Program-made: the position numbers and the translations under genes
Shown: positions 1 to 11,527 of the stretch, in pieces
Position numbering within the stretch: position 1 is the first letter of the stretch
Layout: every line of letters starts with the position of its first letter
Assembly (NCBI GenBank): GCA_029204225.1
Contig: CM055092.1
Location: forward strand, 81,203,870-81,267,869
Direction of reading: 5' to 3'
DNA from: Diphasiastrum complanatum
Taxonomy: Eukaryota > Streptophyta > Lycopodiopsida > Lycopodiales > Lycopodiaceae
Length of the DNA: 64,000 nt
Notes under the pieces: model-generated
What the model saw: only the letters and a program-made list of their open reading frames with translations
Databases searched by the model: none
Told to the model about the DNA's origin: nothing

Positions 1-1199
1 TAATCATTTTTAATGCTCATCCACTTATTATCCAGCTCTGAAGTTTTATGCATGTTTTTACACAGTCTGCAAAGTACACGAGACATCTGTCACAGATGGA
101 TCCAACATATCGAACATCATCGACAAACTTCAAAGACTGACGAACTTCGGTCACTTTGAAGACTTCGACAAACTTCGGCCACTTCGGCCACTTCAGAAAC
201 TTCGGGCACTTTGGTCATGTCGATGAATGACAGTTAATTGTTCCACTCGTTTTGAGGCTAAATTCTTGTCCTAACCCTACAACAAGTAAATTTCCAGGAA
301 GTAGTAACTGGATGGATGTCAGCTCACTATAGCCCATTGGCCATTATGATCTACGACCTAGTTAGTTGTCCTACTACTAGACCTCGCCGCATTTGCTTAG
401 TATAAATAGCTATTCATACATATATTAGTTTAATTTCAATTGAATCAAGCATTGAAGTTATCTGTAGTAGCTCTCTCAAGCTTTCAAGCTTGAACACTCA
501 AGCATTCTAGCTCAGTTCTTTAGAGTTCATTTAGAGCTTTGCTATTAGCACTTACTACTTATCAGTAGAAGCATAATTCAGACAGAAATATTAGTTACTT
601 AGAGATAGCTTTGAGTATACAGTTTCTATCTGCAATTGTCTTGTTCTCAGCATCATCAGCTTCATGTTGAATCAAGCAATCCTTTATTGCGTTTAGTATT
701 ATGCCTGAATGTATGTAGCTGATAATCTCATATTGCTTTTGTTTGAAAATTCAATACTTTGTTTGGCTATATAATCACTATAGTACTGACAATTTCAAAG
801 CTAGTTATTAAAAGATTGAATGTGACGTTTTGTCATTTCGTTTTGCTCAAAATTGACATGCATAGTCATGCATTAGAAAAGCGAGTTTCATTCTGATGCA
901 TCCAATAAGTCGTTTACTGCCTTCGACTTGTCGTCATTGCATTATCATCTCTTTCCAACATAACCTCAAAATTTCCCTCAAATGTGTGTTGAATCAAATA
1001 GTTCTCTTATGACTAATAGAGGGTTTCTGTGCCGCTAGAGATATAGCCCGTAAGAAACTATTCCCTTATGCAAATATCCATGTGACACCACTACCCCACT
1101 ATAATTTTTAAGTATGTTGTTACCTTTTAGAGCTCTAGAACAACTTTTTCAATCATACTCAGTTCTTGAGTCTTCCTATATCTTTGATGATTTCATTTA
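1..1199. other. Non-coding, probable repeat flank
   Basis: No gene is seen. Positions 120-225 hold a short imperfect tandem array of the word CTTCGGCCACTT. A TATA-like site, AGTATAAATAG, lies near 398-410 and is followed by an AT-rich transcribed-looking stretch, which would fit an old LTR promoter. I found no matching terminal repeat, primer site or duplication, so it is not named. Homology to the downstream ORF of the 11.5-34.9 kb gypsy element (family G) starts near 1200. Confidence 0.4.
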
Positions 1200-2077
1200 G
1201 ATTTTTAAGAACGCAGCCACTCAAGTGTTGGAAGCCAGCCCTCAAATTCTAGTTCATGTGATGCCGCATATCTCACCTCAACACCAAGGTCATAGAGACA
1301 TGAATACATGTTTGGATGGGCCAAAAATCCAAGATATACCAGACATCCAGGCCACAGAAGAAGGTCCATCAACGTCAAGGCCTAGCCCATTGTTTCAGAA
1401 ACTAATCACCATCTAGGACCAGATCCGAACATTTCTACAACAACATTCTCATATGTCCTCAAGGGGTGGATGGGTGATCAAATTCAAGACCTCTGAGATA
1501 GAGGAGGGCAAAAAGTTGGCCAACATTGGGAGAGCAACCGTATTTGAAAGGACTTTAGATTCTATTAGGAGTTACGTTGCTAGCCCTTGCCAATTGCGGG
1601 TAGATCCTTATTATTTACCAATGCCAATACGCAATAAATGGAAAGATTTGGGGATTCTTTGGATCAAATCAGTATCCATACCCCAAATTGGGCCATAATT
1701 CATCAGATTTAAAATTGGTAGATATCTGTTGATCTCAACAGGGCCTTACAATTTTATGTGGCCGAGTATAGACATTCGCCAAATCCCACCATTAGGCAAT
1801 CTACGCATTTTGTGCAAGATCAATTGCCACTTGCCAGATTATACTATCATGCTGCGATGCTGGGCAGACAATGGGATTTAAGATTTATGGCATGGACCAT
1901 GTTGAAATGCATTGTCGGGGCGAATAAGTGCTTCCTACCGCACAAGAAAGGCTTCAATACAGTGCCCCTCAAATTCATGGAAAAGGTGTAGTATCATCTT
2001 ATCAAAGTACGACGAGAGGCCAATTAGAGCCCCAAGTGAATAACTCTCATGAGATGTTGCGAGACCGCCACCAGTTT
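1200..2077 (+). pseudogene. Family G downstream ORF, C-terminal part (copy I)
   Basis: This is a decayed copy of the C-terminal third of the extra ORF that family G elements carry after integrase. The frame opens with a segment matching the end of the coiled-coil half (ATQVLEASPQI here, ATQVLNAAPQI at 24.5 kb). It then shows the family blocks SSRGGWVIKFKTSEIE, LRVDPYYLPMP and FMEKV. Stops near 1416, 1698 and 1991 and frame changes break it into pieces of 63-81 residues. A polypurine tract and an LTR follow directly, so this is the 3' end of a G element whose gag-pol is not in the window. No function for the protein is known to me. Confidence 0.7.
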
Positions 2078-2489
2078 TGGTTGGAGATATTGTTGGAGGG
2101 TTTGCGGATATCGAGACAGCCCTAACCCTAGCTAATAAGTGAGAGGGGTGTGGCACCTTGCGTGTGTAATGCTTTTGTTGTCTTTGCTAATTGTCAGATC
2201 TGAATATTATTGGAACTATATGTTCTTATGCCCTTTGTGAGAGAGAAAGGGAGAGAGAGAGTAGCAAGTATTTATCTTTTTGTGGATCATAGGGTTAATG
2301 GATGTAATGTTAAATGTGTAGTGTTAATGGATGTTAGAGTTAGATGTGGATCTTCCATACATGCTAAATTCTGAGATATGCTATCGCTCTCATGGGATCG
2401 AACCTACGCATGACAACTAACTTCATCTCCTTGATGCTTGAGTGCTTGGATATTGGGTCGAGGATAGGCTAGGAAATAAACCCAATATA
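2078..2489 (+). repeat. Family G polypurine tract and 3' LTR (copy I)
   Basis: A purine-rich tract near 2078-2090 is followed by an LTR that starts TGTTGGAGGGTTTG at 2091 and ends near 2489 in a decayed form of the family end AAACCCACTACA. At about 400 bp it is much shorter than the roughly 744-bp family LTR; the middle, with the TATA box, is deleted. The same LTR start is seen at 10,170 and 44,160, and on the reverse strand at 58,175. Confidence 0.7.
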
Positions 2490-4129
2490 GGCATCCCTAG
2501 TAATGATGAGCCTATCGTCACTACAAGAGGATGGGCGATTTCCAAGGCTTTTTTTCAGTGTTTCTTTGAAAGATAGTTTTTAAAATGAGTCGCGTGGGGA
2601 CTGGAATGCTCGAGCCTCGGGTCCAGTATTTGGCCTCGGAATAAGCCTACCAAATTTGAACTTGGTTTTGAAACATTTATAGAGAGGGATATAGAGAGGG
2701 TTATAAATTCACCAGAGGGCCTCAGATCATACATCGGATAGTCAAACAACTTACACAAATCCGCAGTAGTAATATATACATCTTCATTTACGTAATACAC
2801 AGGAAAATTGAAAAAACATTTCGATTCAACGTCAGACATTGATTCATCAGTAGTAATGTTTGAGCCAATGAAGGAATCCCGAATCACTATCCTTATCAGG
2901 GGTGTCGATAAGAAAGTGACTAATATCCTTCAAGGATGATGGAACTGAGGATGAGACGATCCGAGGATCCGAATCTACAACTTTCTCATCATTTGGGATC
3001 TGAACTAAAAGGAAAAATATGAAACCAGTCTTGTATTCAACAAAATGACATTTTTTCTTATAGACAGCACACATAGTAGTGCTTCTAAATTGCTCAAACA
3101 CTTTAGTATATATCCTATCCAGTCATTGCTTGAACTGAGAAAAAAAATGGACAAGTTTAGTAAAATACATGAAGGAGAAAGGACCTATGGAGAACATGAG
3201 AAAATGGGCGAAATAGGGAATGACTATTGTTCTCAAAAATTTGAAACTCAGTCACAAATGCACTGAGGATGCTCCCATAGCCAGATCCGAAAGACCATGC
3301 CCAAGGCCATATGCAATTATCGCTGATGTGTGCGAGGTAAGCAAACAGGAAAAAAATCGTTGTGAAGAACGTGCACAAGAGCGATATGTACAAAAAATGA
3401 GGTTGGGATATCGCTATTGTGCGCAAGTGGAAGAGTAGCTCCAAGAGATTATACGAATAGCGAGCACAAGAGAGATATACCACAAAAATCGAGAAGAAAA
3501 AATTTAAAAAAAAATCAAGTTCCGTGCCTTTTATATGAAATTGTCCACACGTGTGAGTCAAATGTCAACCCAACACGTGTCTGCTCACTATTCGTCTGTA
3601 CTATCGCACACATGTGCACTGACAAAGTGACACATGTCACAAGATCATTGCGTGAAAGGTTGACACATGGAAAAATTGATTGACTGCCACTTCACATGTG
3701 CGACAGGATGTCTGTTTGCACGTGCGAGCGTTGGAATAAAAAGAAGTCGCCCCCAAGGCATTTTTCTTCACTGTTTTTTTTGCTCTACCTTTTCGCATAT
3801 CGCTCTTGTATGACCCTCGTGTATCTCCTTTGCTACATACTACATTATCTGTGCACAAGAGCATTATCCCATCCCCTCCATACATATCGCTCCTGTGCGA
3901 TCAATGTTACACCAATTTCAATCATCCCTTTCTCATTGCGCACAAATTTGATATCCCAATATCTTCGTATGGATAGGAGAAAGTAGACTGCTTGAGATCT
4001 TTTCAATGCAAGACCTTCCTTTGGGCCTTCCGTTGCCTTGAATCCTCCAAGGTGAACGTGAAGGTGAAACGCAGCCGGTGGCTATCTGATATTCAAAAAT
4101 ATTAGAGGTCAACCAGGCTTTCTATTCAA
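2490..4129. other. Unassigned AT-rich interval
   Basis: No recognisable gene. Minus-strand open stretches at 2555-2887 and 2847-3101 overlap in different frames and could be remains of one short coding region, but I recognise no domain. Between about 3360 and 3900 the phrases TATCGCT and GTGCGCAA recur on both strands. The interval separates a gypsy LTR from the repeat unit starting near 4130. Confidence 0.35.
3545..3730. promoter_or_regulatory. Cluster of ACACGTGT / CACATGTG palindromes
   Basis: About seven E-box or G-box type hexamers (CACGTG, CATGTG) fall within about 190 bp, several inside longer palindromes such as CACACGTGTG and CACACATGTGC. In plants CACGTG cores bind bHLH and bZIP factors. 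The density is seen directly; a promoter role is inferred, and no gene start is visible next to it. Confidence 0.3.
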
Positions 4130-4149
4130 GAGCTCCATTTTACCATAGT

Positions 4150-4440
4150 GTTCGCTAGATCACTAGGGTTGATTTTGGCAGTTTAGTTAGATTCGCACCC
4201 GGGGCACTTCAGTGCGTTGAAGAGGTTGTTGAGGATTATCCGAGCCTTTTTTCGAAGACTCCTTTTTGCTCACCATACGTGCCAAGCGAGTTACAATAAT
4301 GCCGAAAGATTTTGAATTATTATATATGATGTGGAATAATAACTCCAAATTACATCTGGGTGAGCCATCTCTTCCTAGACCCGATTCCTTCGATAGGATA
4401 GACCTCCCGACCAAGAGGCCTAGGATGTAGCCAGCCCCCT
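4150..4440 (+). pseudogene. Histone H3/CENH3-like fragment (repeat A)
   Basis: The plus strand encodes a stretch like the end of the histone H3 fold: LVRFAPGALQCVEE, then after a frame change RAKRVTIMPKDFELLY. The KRVTIMPKD block is the hallmark of H3 alpha-2/loop-2; the following FEL rather than IQL is seen in centromeric H3. It ends in an unrelated MMWNN tail instead of the H3 ARRIRG end. The copy at 45,483-45,761 keeps this in one open frame, while this one carries at least one frameshift. It sits in the repeat unit that ends in the LTR at 6985. It is a carried gene fragment, not a working histone. Confidence 0.6.
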
Positions 4441-4615
4441 AGAGATCCCCCAAGAAAGTCAGGAGGACAGATATTCCAGTGACCCCTTCTTCTGAAAATA
4501 TAGATACCACGACATTGGATTTGCTTGTAAATACAACTAGAATGATTTTGAAAAATCCAGTTAATCCTGTAGATACTTCATTTCCACCGCCTCCTCCTTT
4601 TATACATATATAGAT

Positions 4616-4909
4616 TTGGATGAATATCTAAAATTTGAGAGTGACATATCTCATGTTGTAGGTAGAATTGGAATTCCATTTTGTTTTAGATTAGAAGATT
4701 TTAGTATAAATTATAGGGTTGTTAATTGTTTGGATATGAAAAATAGATGGGCTTCTATTAGTGATCCTGTGATAGAGTCTAGGGTCCAACTCTTGAAATT
4801 TGACATTGCAAGGAATTCTTACCGAGAAGTTTTGGTTCTCAGTTGCAAGCTCTTAAGGAGCATAACAACACCTTGGCAGTGTGTCTATTTAGTGGATGCA
4901 CGCTACTAA
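4616..4909 (+). pseudogene. Unknown ORF segment downstream of the H3-like fragment (repeat A)
   Basis: An open frame of 97 residues includes RIGIPFCFRLEDFSINYRVV. The same segment, with stops, is present in the inverted copy at about 45,050-45,310. The two copies agree over the whole interval, so it moved as part of one repeat with the H3-like fragment about 300 bp upstream. The linking stretch encodes a Lys/Arg-rich tail (SPKKVRRTDIPVTPASEN in copy B), which suggests one longer captured gene. I recognise no family. Confidence 0.4.
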
Positions 4910-6089
4910 CCAAATAACTGCTTGTACCATATTATAACAAGTGAGACAATTCATATGCTTTTTGTTGATAATAGCGTTATCATTGGAAATATTCCTCATA
5001 ATTGCAGCTAATGGACTCTCTATTTATTTTGCAGTGAGCACTAGAGCTTAAACCCGATCTCTGTCAAGAAATATGTAGATAATAATATCAAAAAAAGTTG
5101 TGTAAAGATAAATTCGGCTAGGAATACGCATAGGGATGTTGACTCGATCCTGCCGATTATATGTAAATACATTCCAAACCAGAAAGCTGAATGGGAGATC
5201 TCCACTCTGGAGGTAAATCCTATCCATTTCATTAGCAATTTAAATCAACATTTGAATGTATTTTATTCATTGTTTGGATTCCCTTCATTGATGTCTTGTG
5301 TGCTAAACTTTTTGCAGTCACCCCATCAAAATAATTCATTCAGTTGTGGGTGGTACACTCATTAGAGGAGTTCTCAAATCTAAATTGACCCTTTGTAAAG
5401 ATGTTTTTTATTTTTTTTCTTGATTTCGTCCGCCATGTGGCCCGATCAAAATGCATATATTTGAAATCTACGTAACATAGATGAAAATAAAAAAGTTATA
5501 GAAAAAAAGTTTTAAAAATTTTAAGATTGCCGCCGAGTAGGATAGGAGAATGCTATTGGTAGACAATGTATGCCCTGAACATGTGAATCTGCCTGACGAC
5601 ATTGTCTTTAGTTAAAATATTTAACCACATTGGTTAATATGTTGGTAAATTTCAAACTGCACAGGTACATGTAACAGTTCGATAGTAACCGTAGTTACCA
5701 CATGTAGTTACTATGGTCCAATTCCCCGTTCACATATAATAAGTTTGATATAACTTTGAATCTATTTGGTATGTCATAGATTTAAGAATTTGGCGCTGAA
5801 CTTTGGCAACAATCACTATGGCCAAGAGACCAATATCCAAAATTGAATCAGTGATTTTTTTCACAATGAGAAGAATGAAGCTAGAATTTGGAAACCAACA
5901 AGATACATAAAAACTCATGGGTTCTACTACATCTATCCTCAAAAGGCATGTTTCAAACAAGGAAGAAGGCAAAGATGACATTCAAATCTTATTGGAAAGC
6001 AAAGATCCTTGATTTTGGAAGTGATGAATGGCTTGCACCTGATAGTATTGTATTAGAATCTTTTAGATGCAAATTACTGTTAGATTTGA
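4910..6089. other. Internal part of repeat A, intron-like, no clear ORF
   Basis: No gene is recognised. A splice-donor-like GGAG/GTAAAT at about 5213 and an acceptor-like TTTTTGCAG at about 5312 frame a roughly 100-bp AT-rich stretch, which would fit an intron kept in a captured gene and so DNA-level rather than mRNA-level capture. The whole interval matches the reverse strand of 44,368-45,050. It holds the break near 6085 where that copy is split by the inferred inversion. Confidence 0.35.
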
Positions 6090-6984
6090 AAAACTCAATG
6101 AAAGCAAGCACTTGATCAAAAGTCAATAGACTAAGTTGGGTTCTGTCCGTATATGTATTTGTTGATTTCTTTTCAAATGCAAATGTTCATAGAACACCAA
6201 CATTATTTGTTTGCAAGGATGTGCTAGATGATAGTCTTTCAGATCTGATGGATGTGGGTTGGGAATACAAGGCAGTTGGAGATATTGAATGTAGAATTAA
6301 GAAATCTTCTATGATATTTCCTTATTGTATTGCGAGACAAATGCTTAGTCTTACATTCCATTACCAGAGATGGAAACGAATAAGTGGGACTTGGATGTCA
6401 CTAGATCAAGATCTTCAAATGGATGGTCACACAAATCAAAATGAATTCCACATTTTCAACAATGAAGATATGCTCACTACGATTGAAGTGAAGGATCATT
6501 GGAGCTTAAGTTATATTAGACAATAGCTGGTCTTAATGCACTATGAAATTCTACCTGAACACTTCAGATTCATTATCAATATAAAGCTAGTAACATTTTA
6601 TTCTGATTTGCAAATCAGTCAATCATTATATATGTAACTCTATCCAAAGAATAACCAAATTAACAAGTTGCTTATCTTTCATGCATATACGAAAAAGACA
6701 GGAAAACAAAACACTCTACAAGGATCCAGAGAGTTCAAAGTTTGAAACATGGAAGAATAATTTCATTCACATTCCATTTGGTTCGTCTTGTTCTAGTGAT
6801 ATCTTGATGTGTAAAATTGATGTAAGAAATAGTGAAGCATCCAATTTGGACACTATTCTCTATATCAATTATGAAAGATACTTTAGAACCTTAGAAAGGA
6901 GATCTATACTTAGAATGGAGATCATTCAAAAGTTGGATAAAAGTAGTATGGTTAAAACTATGCCAAAACTAGTTGAAGAGGGAG
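6090..6984 (+). pseudogene. Unknown repeat A coding remnant ending at a polypurine tract
   Basis: Plus-strand frames, broken by stops, give blocks such as CKDVLDDSLSDLMDVGWEYK, SGTWMSLDQDLQMDG and EVKDHWSLSYIRQ. The last frame (6681-6989) ends MPKLVEEGV at the purine tract GTTGAAGAGGGAG. The copia polyprotein at 59,315 ends in the same way (KLASNVEEGV, same purine tract), so this is the 3' end of a copia-type element whose interior has been replaced by unrelated sequence. A second copy at 34,931-35,821 is nearly identical and has fewer stops. The protein family is not recognised. Confidence 0.5.
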
Positions 6985-7610
6985 TGTGAGAGATTTCAAC
7001 AAGTTTAGTCTAGTTTAGTCATATTTTGGTAAATTGTCAATATGAGGCCAAAACTCATTTTAGACTTAGAGATAAACTTTTTGAAGTTATATTAGTTAAA
7101 AATACATTCAGTAAATATTTTTTAATAGCATGGGAAAGTTGGTAGTCGAGTTTGAGAGAGATTCAAATTTGAACTTTGGGTACATTGAATCTAGACCCAA
7201 AAATAGTAGGGTTTACATTTTGGAGGGAAAGCCAAGTGGCCAAATAGGGTTTGGACCTGTTATAAAAGGATGTAACTCGTAGACAGACACATCTTCTCTC
7301 TTCTCTCTCTCATTTCATCATTATACATGGTTCTCTTTGGGTTCTACTACTCATTGGTGCACTCTCGTGATGTTATCTTGCAATTCTATGTGTAGAATGA
7401 TCATTTATTGTTATTTTAGGGTACTATAATTGTACAAGAAGCAACTATATTTTATGTTTCGGTTCATGTTTGATCACTATCTCTTAGAGTTTGCATCTTA
7501 TTTTGTATGTAGATGCCGATTTTTTTACATTGGCAAGACCGTTGGTTTGCTCCTGATTGTAACCAAAGATCAGGGACATGGATTGGATCTTGAATGATCT
7601 GAAATCCACA
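6985..7610 (+). repeat. Copia-type LTR of repeat A
   Basis: The 626-bp LTR starts TGTGAGAGATTTC right after a polypurine tract and ends GAAATCCACA. It contains a TATA box (TATAAAAGG) near 7260, followed by CT-rich sequence typical of a plant LTR transcription start. Copies lie at 35,822-36,432 and, more diverged, at about 41,590-42,241. It is followed by an antisense unknown ORF rather than a clear primer site. Confidence 0.65.
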
Positions 7611-7614
7611 AATA

Positions 7615-9217
7615 TCAGTTTGTACAATTGACTCTATGACTTGTCATTGTTCTTCTACAATGTTGATATATGTAGGAAAATGACCATGAATTCACCAAAA
7701 ATTGACAATCTCCAAAGCTCAACACTTCAACAATAAGATATGGCAAGACAATGTAGCTAGTTTGTCCATACCTTGACAATTTGCACACATTCACATGAAA
7801 TAGATCAAACATGAGATAGCACAAGTAAAGTAAAGTTGAACAACACTTCCTTGGTACTCCTTTGACCTTACTTGAGTTTAAAGACTCCTGCAAAAATAGA
7901 TCCATAACATCTTTGCCAAATAACTTTCCTTTGATGCTCTTGACTAGCTCCAAATTGCCACCTTTCCTTTTGTGTTGTTGAAGCCCTTTGATACCAACCT
8001 CTTGATCTTTCTCTTGACCATCAAATCCATTGAACAAAATTTGTTTTCCAGATCCATCACTTGATTTTACATCATGAGAACTATGAGAATCAATATCCAC
8101 TTGCATAGCATCATCTACACAAGAAGATTCTCCAAAACATGTGAGTAAAGCAAACTGGCTCTTGATCATCAAAGATATGAATATCTTTAGACCTGAACCT
8201 TTGGAAATACTCTTTCTCAAACATATGATCTAGATCCAACAAGATCTCATCAATGCTTGATCTCAAATTTTCACAAAAGTTAGTGAAAACAATGCCATTG
8301 GTGGCACCATCATAAATCAAAACATAGATTCCAAACTTTCCATCCAACATGAAGTAGAGTAGGTGAAGATAAGTATCAAACCTAATAAATACAGCCCTCT
8401 TGAGTCCATAACAAACCTCAATAAGCTCACCAATGAGATCTCCCTTGCCTTGAAGAAAGTACCTCTCGATTTGCTCCATGTAGTCTTCTCCAACCAACAT
8501 TTTGCCATCTCGACCATGAGTTATCAATTCATAATCATAGAATCCTTTGAGTTGATGAAGAGATGTGAGATCCATCCCTTGGATCTTCCCAAGAGCCAAT
8601 CTTCCATTGCTCTTTCCTTCATAAGACTCCCTCTTAATGATTGCATCATAAGAAGTAGAAACCTCAAAGACAATAGAAACCGTGAAAAAAATGATCAATA
8701 CCTTCAACATAAGGATGATTGAAGTACTTACTTTTTTCAAACAAGAACTTATACTCAATGATTTAGGTAATGACTCGTATGATAATGATTCTTCCTCACT
8801 ATCATTCACAATGACATCATTCAAAGTACATCCTACTTTGAACTCTTCACATACTTCTCTTCTTCTTGACTTGTGACTATCTCCCTCACCAAGTCTCTTG
8901 ATAGAACCATTTGATCTACTCTCTTTATGAAGACATGTGACTCCACTTGCTACAAAAATGACTTTCTTGGACTCATCACAAAAGAATGTAGAAGAACCAC
9001 CTCCTTGATGCATGCACCTAGCAACATCTTTTTCCATATGATCAAAGAAATCATTAACAACAACCTTTTCCAAGGAAGAATCTTCACCTCCATTGATGAA
9101 GTTAGCTCTTTCCTTATCTTTTGCATACTTGCACTTGCCATGAAGAACCATTGAAACACCATCATTATCCTCAAGACTAGCCAAGTTAGCACAAAGATGA
9201 ACATCTCCAAGAAGCAT
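7615..9217 (-). pseudogene. Unknown LTR-associated ORF (copy A)
   Basis: A 368-residue minus-strand frame (9217-8111) overlaps a second of 201 residues (8220-7615) in another frame, so the gene is frameshifted near 8150. Upstream half: hydrophilic, with a hydrophobic stretch SIILMLKVLIIFFTVSIVF around residues 165-185. Middle: GKFGIYVLIYDGATNG and LRSSIDEILLDLDHMFEKEY. After the shift comes FALLTCFGESSCVDDAMQ, which resembles FAFLTSFDEPTCVGEAIQ between integrase and RT of the copia polyprotein at 59.3-62.2 kb. Copies are at 36,437-36,988 and 40,720-41,570. It may be a copia-derived chimeric ORF. Function unknown. Confidence 0.45.
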
Positions 9218-9289
9218 AATAGATCTTGACCTAGATCTAGCCTAAGGAAGCTTGTTAGACTTTGCAAAAGATCCACCAATCTTATTGAT

Positions 9290-10156
9290 GCTAAAAGGTA
9301 ACTTTGGAAAATGCCACAGATCTCGCCTAAGCAACAAGATCAGGGAGGATTGGATACAGACATTGACCAAGAGGGAGATGCCGGTACTCATGAAGACATG
9401 TTACCAGATGTTCAGGCCACAAAAGAAGGTCCATCAACTTGAAGGCCCAGGCCATTGTTTCAGAAACCGATCATCATCGAGGACTAGATCCAAGTGTTTC
9501 TACAACAATATCTGCACGAATCCTTGAGGGGTAGATGAGTAATAAAATTCAAGACCTCTAAGATAGAGGAGGGCAAGGAATTGGACAAGCTACCAACATT
9601 GGGAGAGCAACCACCACGGAGAACAATAGTTTTTGAGAAGACTCCGGATTCTATTAGGAGCTATGTTGTCAGCCCTCGCCAATTGCGGGTAGATCCGTAC
9701 TATTTGTCGATGCCAAGACAAAATAAATGGAAAGATTTGGAGATTCCATTGGACCAAGTCACAATCCATACCCTGAACAATCTGCACTTTTTGCGAACGA
9801 TTTGACAATGTTGACATCTATAGTAACGCAGTGGGATAATTGCTTACCTCAATTGGCATTCGATCCTAATAAACCAATGGCATCCGAAAATGTTCAAGAT
9901 CAATTGCCACTTGCCAGATTACACTACCATGTTGCGATGATGGGTGGAATGTGGGAATCCAGATTTAGGGCATGGACCACTTCAAAATGGATTGTCGAGA
10001 CAAATACGTGCTTCTTACCGCACAAAAAAGATTTTAATACAATGCACTTGGAGTTCATGGAGAAGGTGTAGTACCATCTGATCAAGGTACGACGCAAGGC
10101 TAATCAGATCCCAAAGTAATAAATCTCATGAAGTGTTGTGGGATCGCCACCGATTT
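9290..10156 (+). pseudogene. Family G downstream ORF, C-terminal part (copy H)
   Basis: This is a second plus-strand copy of the C-terminal third of the G extra ORF. Recognisable blocks are ATKEGPST, LRVDPYYLSMPRQNKWKDLEIP, TQWDNCLPQLAFDPNKPMAS, LARLHYHVAMMGG and LEFMEKV. Stops at 9442, 9486, 9539 and 9803 and a frame change near 9800 disable it. The region matches 11,819-12,360 and 58,189-58,640 on the other strand. It directly precedes a purine tract and LTR, so it is the 3' end of another G element, joined on its left to the unknown ORF of repeat A. Confidence 0.7.
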
Positions 10157-10707
10157 TGGTGGGGGATATTGTTGGAGGGTTTGTGGATCCCAAGGCAACC
10201 CTAACCCTAGTTAATAAGTGAGAGATTTGGCACTCTGTGCATGTAAGCCCAACCCAATGATCACATAGAAGTCAATAAAAGGACCTTAGGCCTTTTTGTG
10301 GGACTTTTAATGTCCGAGGCCTAAATGTCAAGTTAGTGAGTAAAATAGGGGTTCCCACCAAAATTCAAACTCAAATTGCGTCCTCTAATTAATGCAAGAG
10401 TTTCTCACTCTTTTTAGATTTGAATGGGCCAATAGAATTTTGAGGCCTAGGCCCTCCTCTCCACTATAAAGAGGGCCTACTCGAGTTTGTAAACCATGTT
10501 CTCTCTTCATTTCAACACAAGCGGTTGAGTCTCTTATGAAATGAATTATGAATGTCTTTGCTCTCTATCTCTTTTTCTCCTTCTCTCATGCTTTTATTGT
10601 ATTTGCTAATTGTTAGATCTGAATGTTATTTGGATTGTATATTCTTATGCTTTTTGTGAGAGAGAAAGGGAGAGAGAGAGGAAGCAAGTATCTATCTTAT
10701 TGTGGAT
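10157..10707 (+). repeat. Family G polypurine tract and 3' LTR (copy H)
   Basis: The purine tract TGGTGGGGGATA is followed by an LTR starting TGTTGGAGGG at 10,170. It keeps the TATA box (CTATAAAGAGG near 10,464) and the CT-rich leader but is cut near 10,707, about 200 bp before the family end. The join leads into sequence starting TGTAGTGGCC. Confidence 0.7.
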
Positions 10708-11333
10708 TGTAGTGGCCGAAGTGACCGAAGTCTGAACAAAAACCTAGTTACTAGAAAGTGATCTAGGAAGATGTAAATACTTGTTCGTGAGCCGCTTCAC
10801 AGAATATGTGTGTCATTTCAAAATGACTCGTAGCTTTTAGCGAATTGCTTTTTTACTGTTTGTAAGCAGTGCATTTGCCTCTTGCGTGACTTTGTATAGA
10901 GAGAGAGCGACACTGGCTCAGTGTACTTACGCAGATGACTGACCATCAATAAAGAAGAGACAAGCATTCTGCTAGCCTTTTCTACCGCTCTTCTCTTTGT
11001 TTTTTACAACATTATATATTATCGTTGATGTAACACACTCTAAAAACCGCTATAAGTAATCTTGATGACTGATCGTTTGTGGCACAACATATTATTTTGT
11101 ACAAAATTTTAGTTTCATACTTGGATCTACAAGTTAACATCTAATCAGGGATAGTTCTAATCAATTGAAGTGTAGAGAATAATTCCGAAGCTGAAGAACA
11201 TTCACAATTCAAAAGTGGCATTCACTTTCTGAAGGAGGACATTGTACTCGGATAAAATACTTGTTTGTCAATCTATTCTATCTGCTAATCAGTAATAAAG
11301 AATTAATTCTCTGTGTTTTCATTGAAAGAATCA
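10708..11333. other. Possible small LTR (10,708-11,011) and unassigned flank
   Basis: A 304-bp stretch begins TGTAGTGGCC and ends TTACAACA, and has a late AATAAA-type signal (CAATAAAGAAG near 10,948), all LTR-like. The flanking bases (TGGAT and TTATA) do not match as a target duplication and no second copy is seen, so the call is weak. Positions 11,012-11,333 hold nothing recognisable. Confidence 0.25.
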
Positions 11334-11527
11334 CACAACAACAAAATGTGCGACTCTTGACACAAGGCTCTAACGGATTTAAAACAATTTCATAATCTGT
11401 CGGAATCCGACATAATAATACGTCGGATTCTAACAAAAAAAAAAAACTTTGCTGGAAAATTTTAAGGATGCCAGAATCTGACAGACAATAAATATGTTGG
11501 AATCCGATATTCCATTTCGAAGACATC
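11334..11527 (+). mobile_element. CACTA-like element, left end
   Basis: The end CACAACAACAAAATG aligns with the intact end CACTACAAGAATTG at 42,585. Both are followed by TGCGA-type sequence and by subterminal repeats of the form GTCGGAATCCGAC on both strands, which is characteristic of plant CACTA elements. The outer flank reads ATCA here and ATCA beyond the right end once the 34.9-44.4 kb segment is flipped. The element is interrupted at 11,527 by a family G retrotransposon. No transposase is present. Confidence 0.55.

Noticed and set aside
2519-2560. CACTACAAGAG as a CACTA terminus pairing with 42,585
   Set aside because: No GTCGGAAT subterminal repeats follow it, and its flank (CGT) does not match; the end at 11,334 pairs better.
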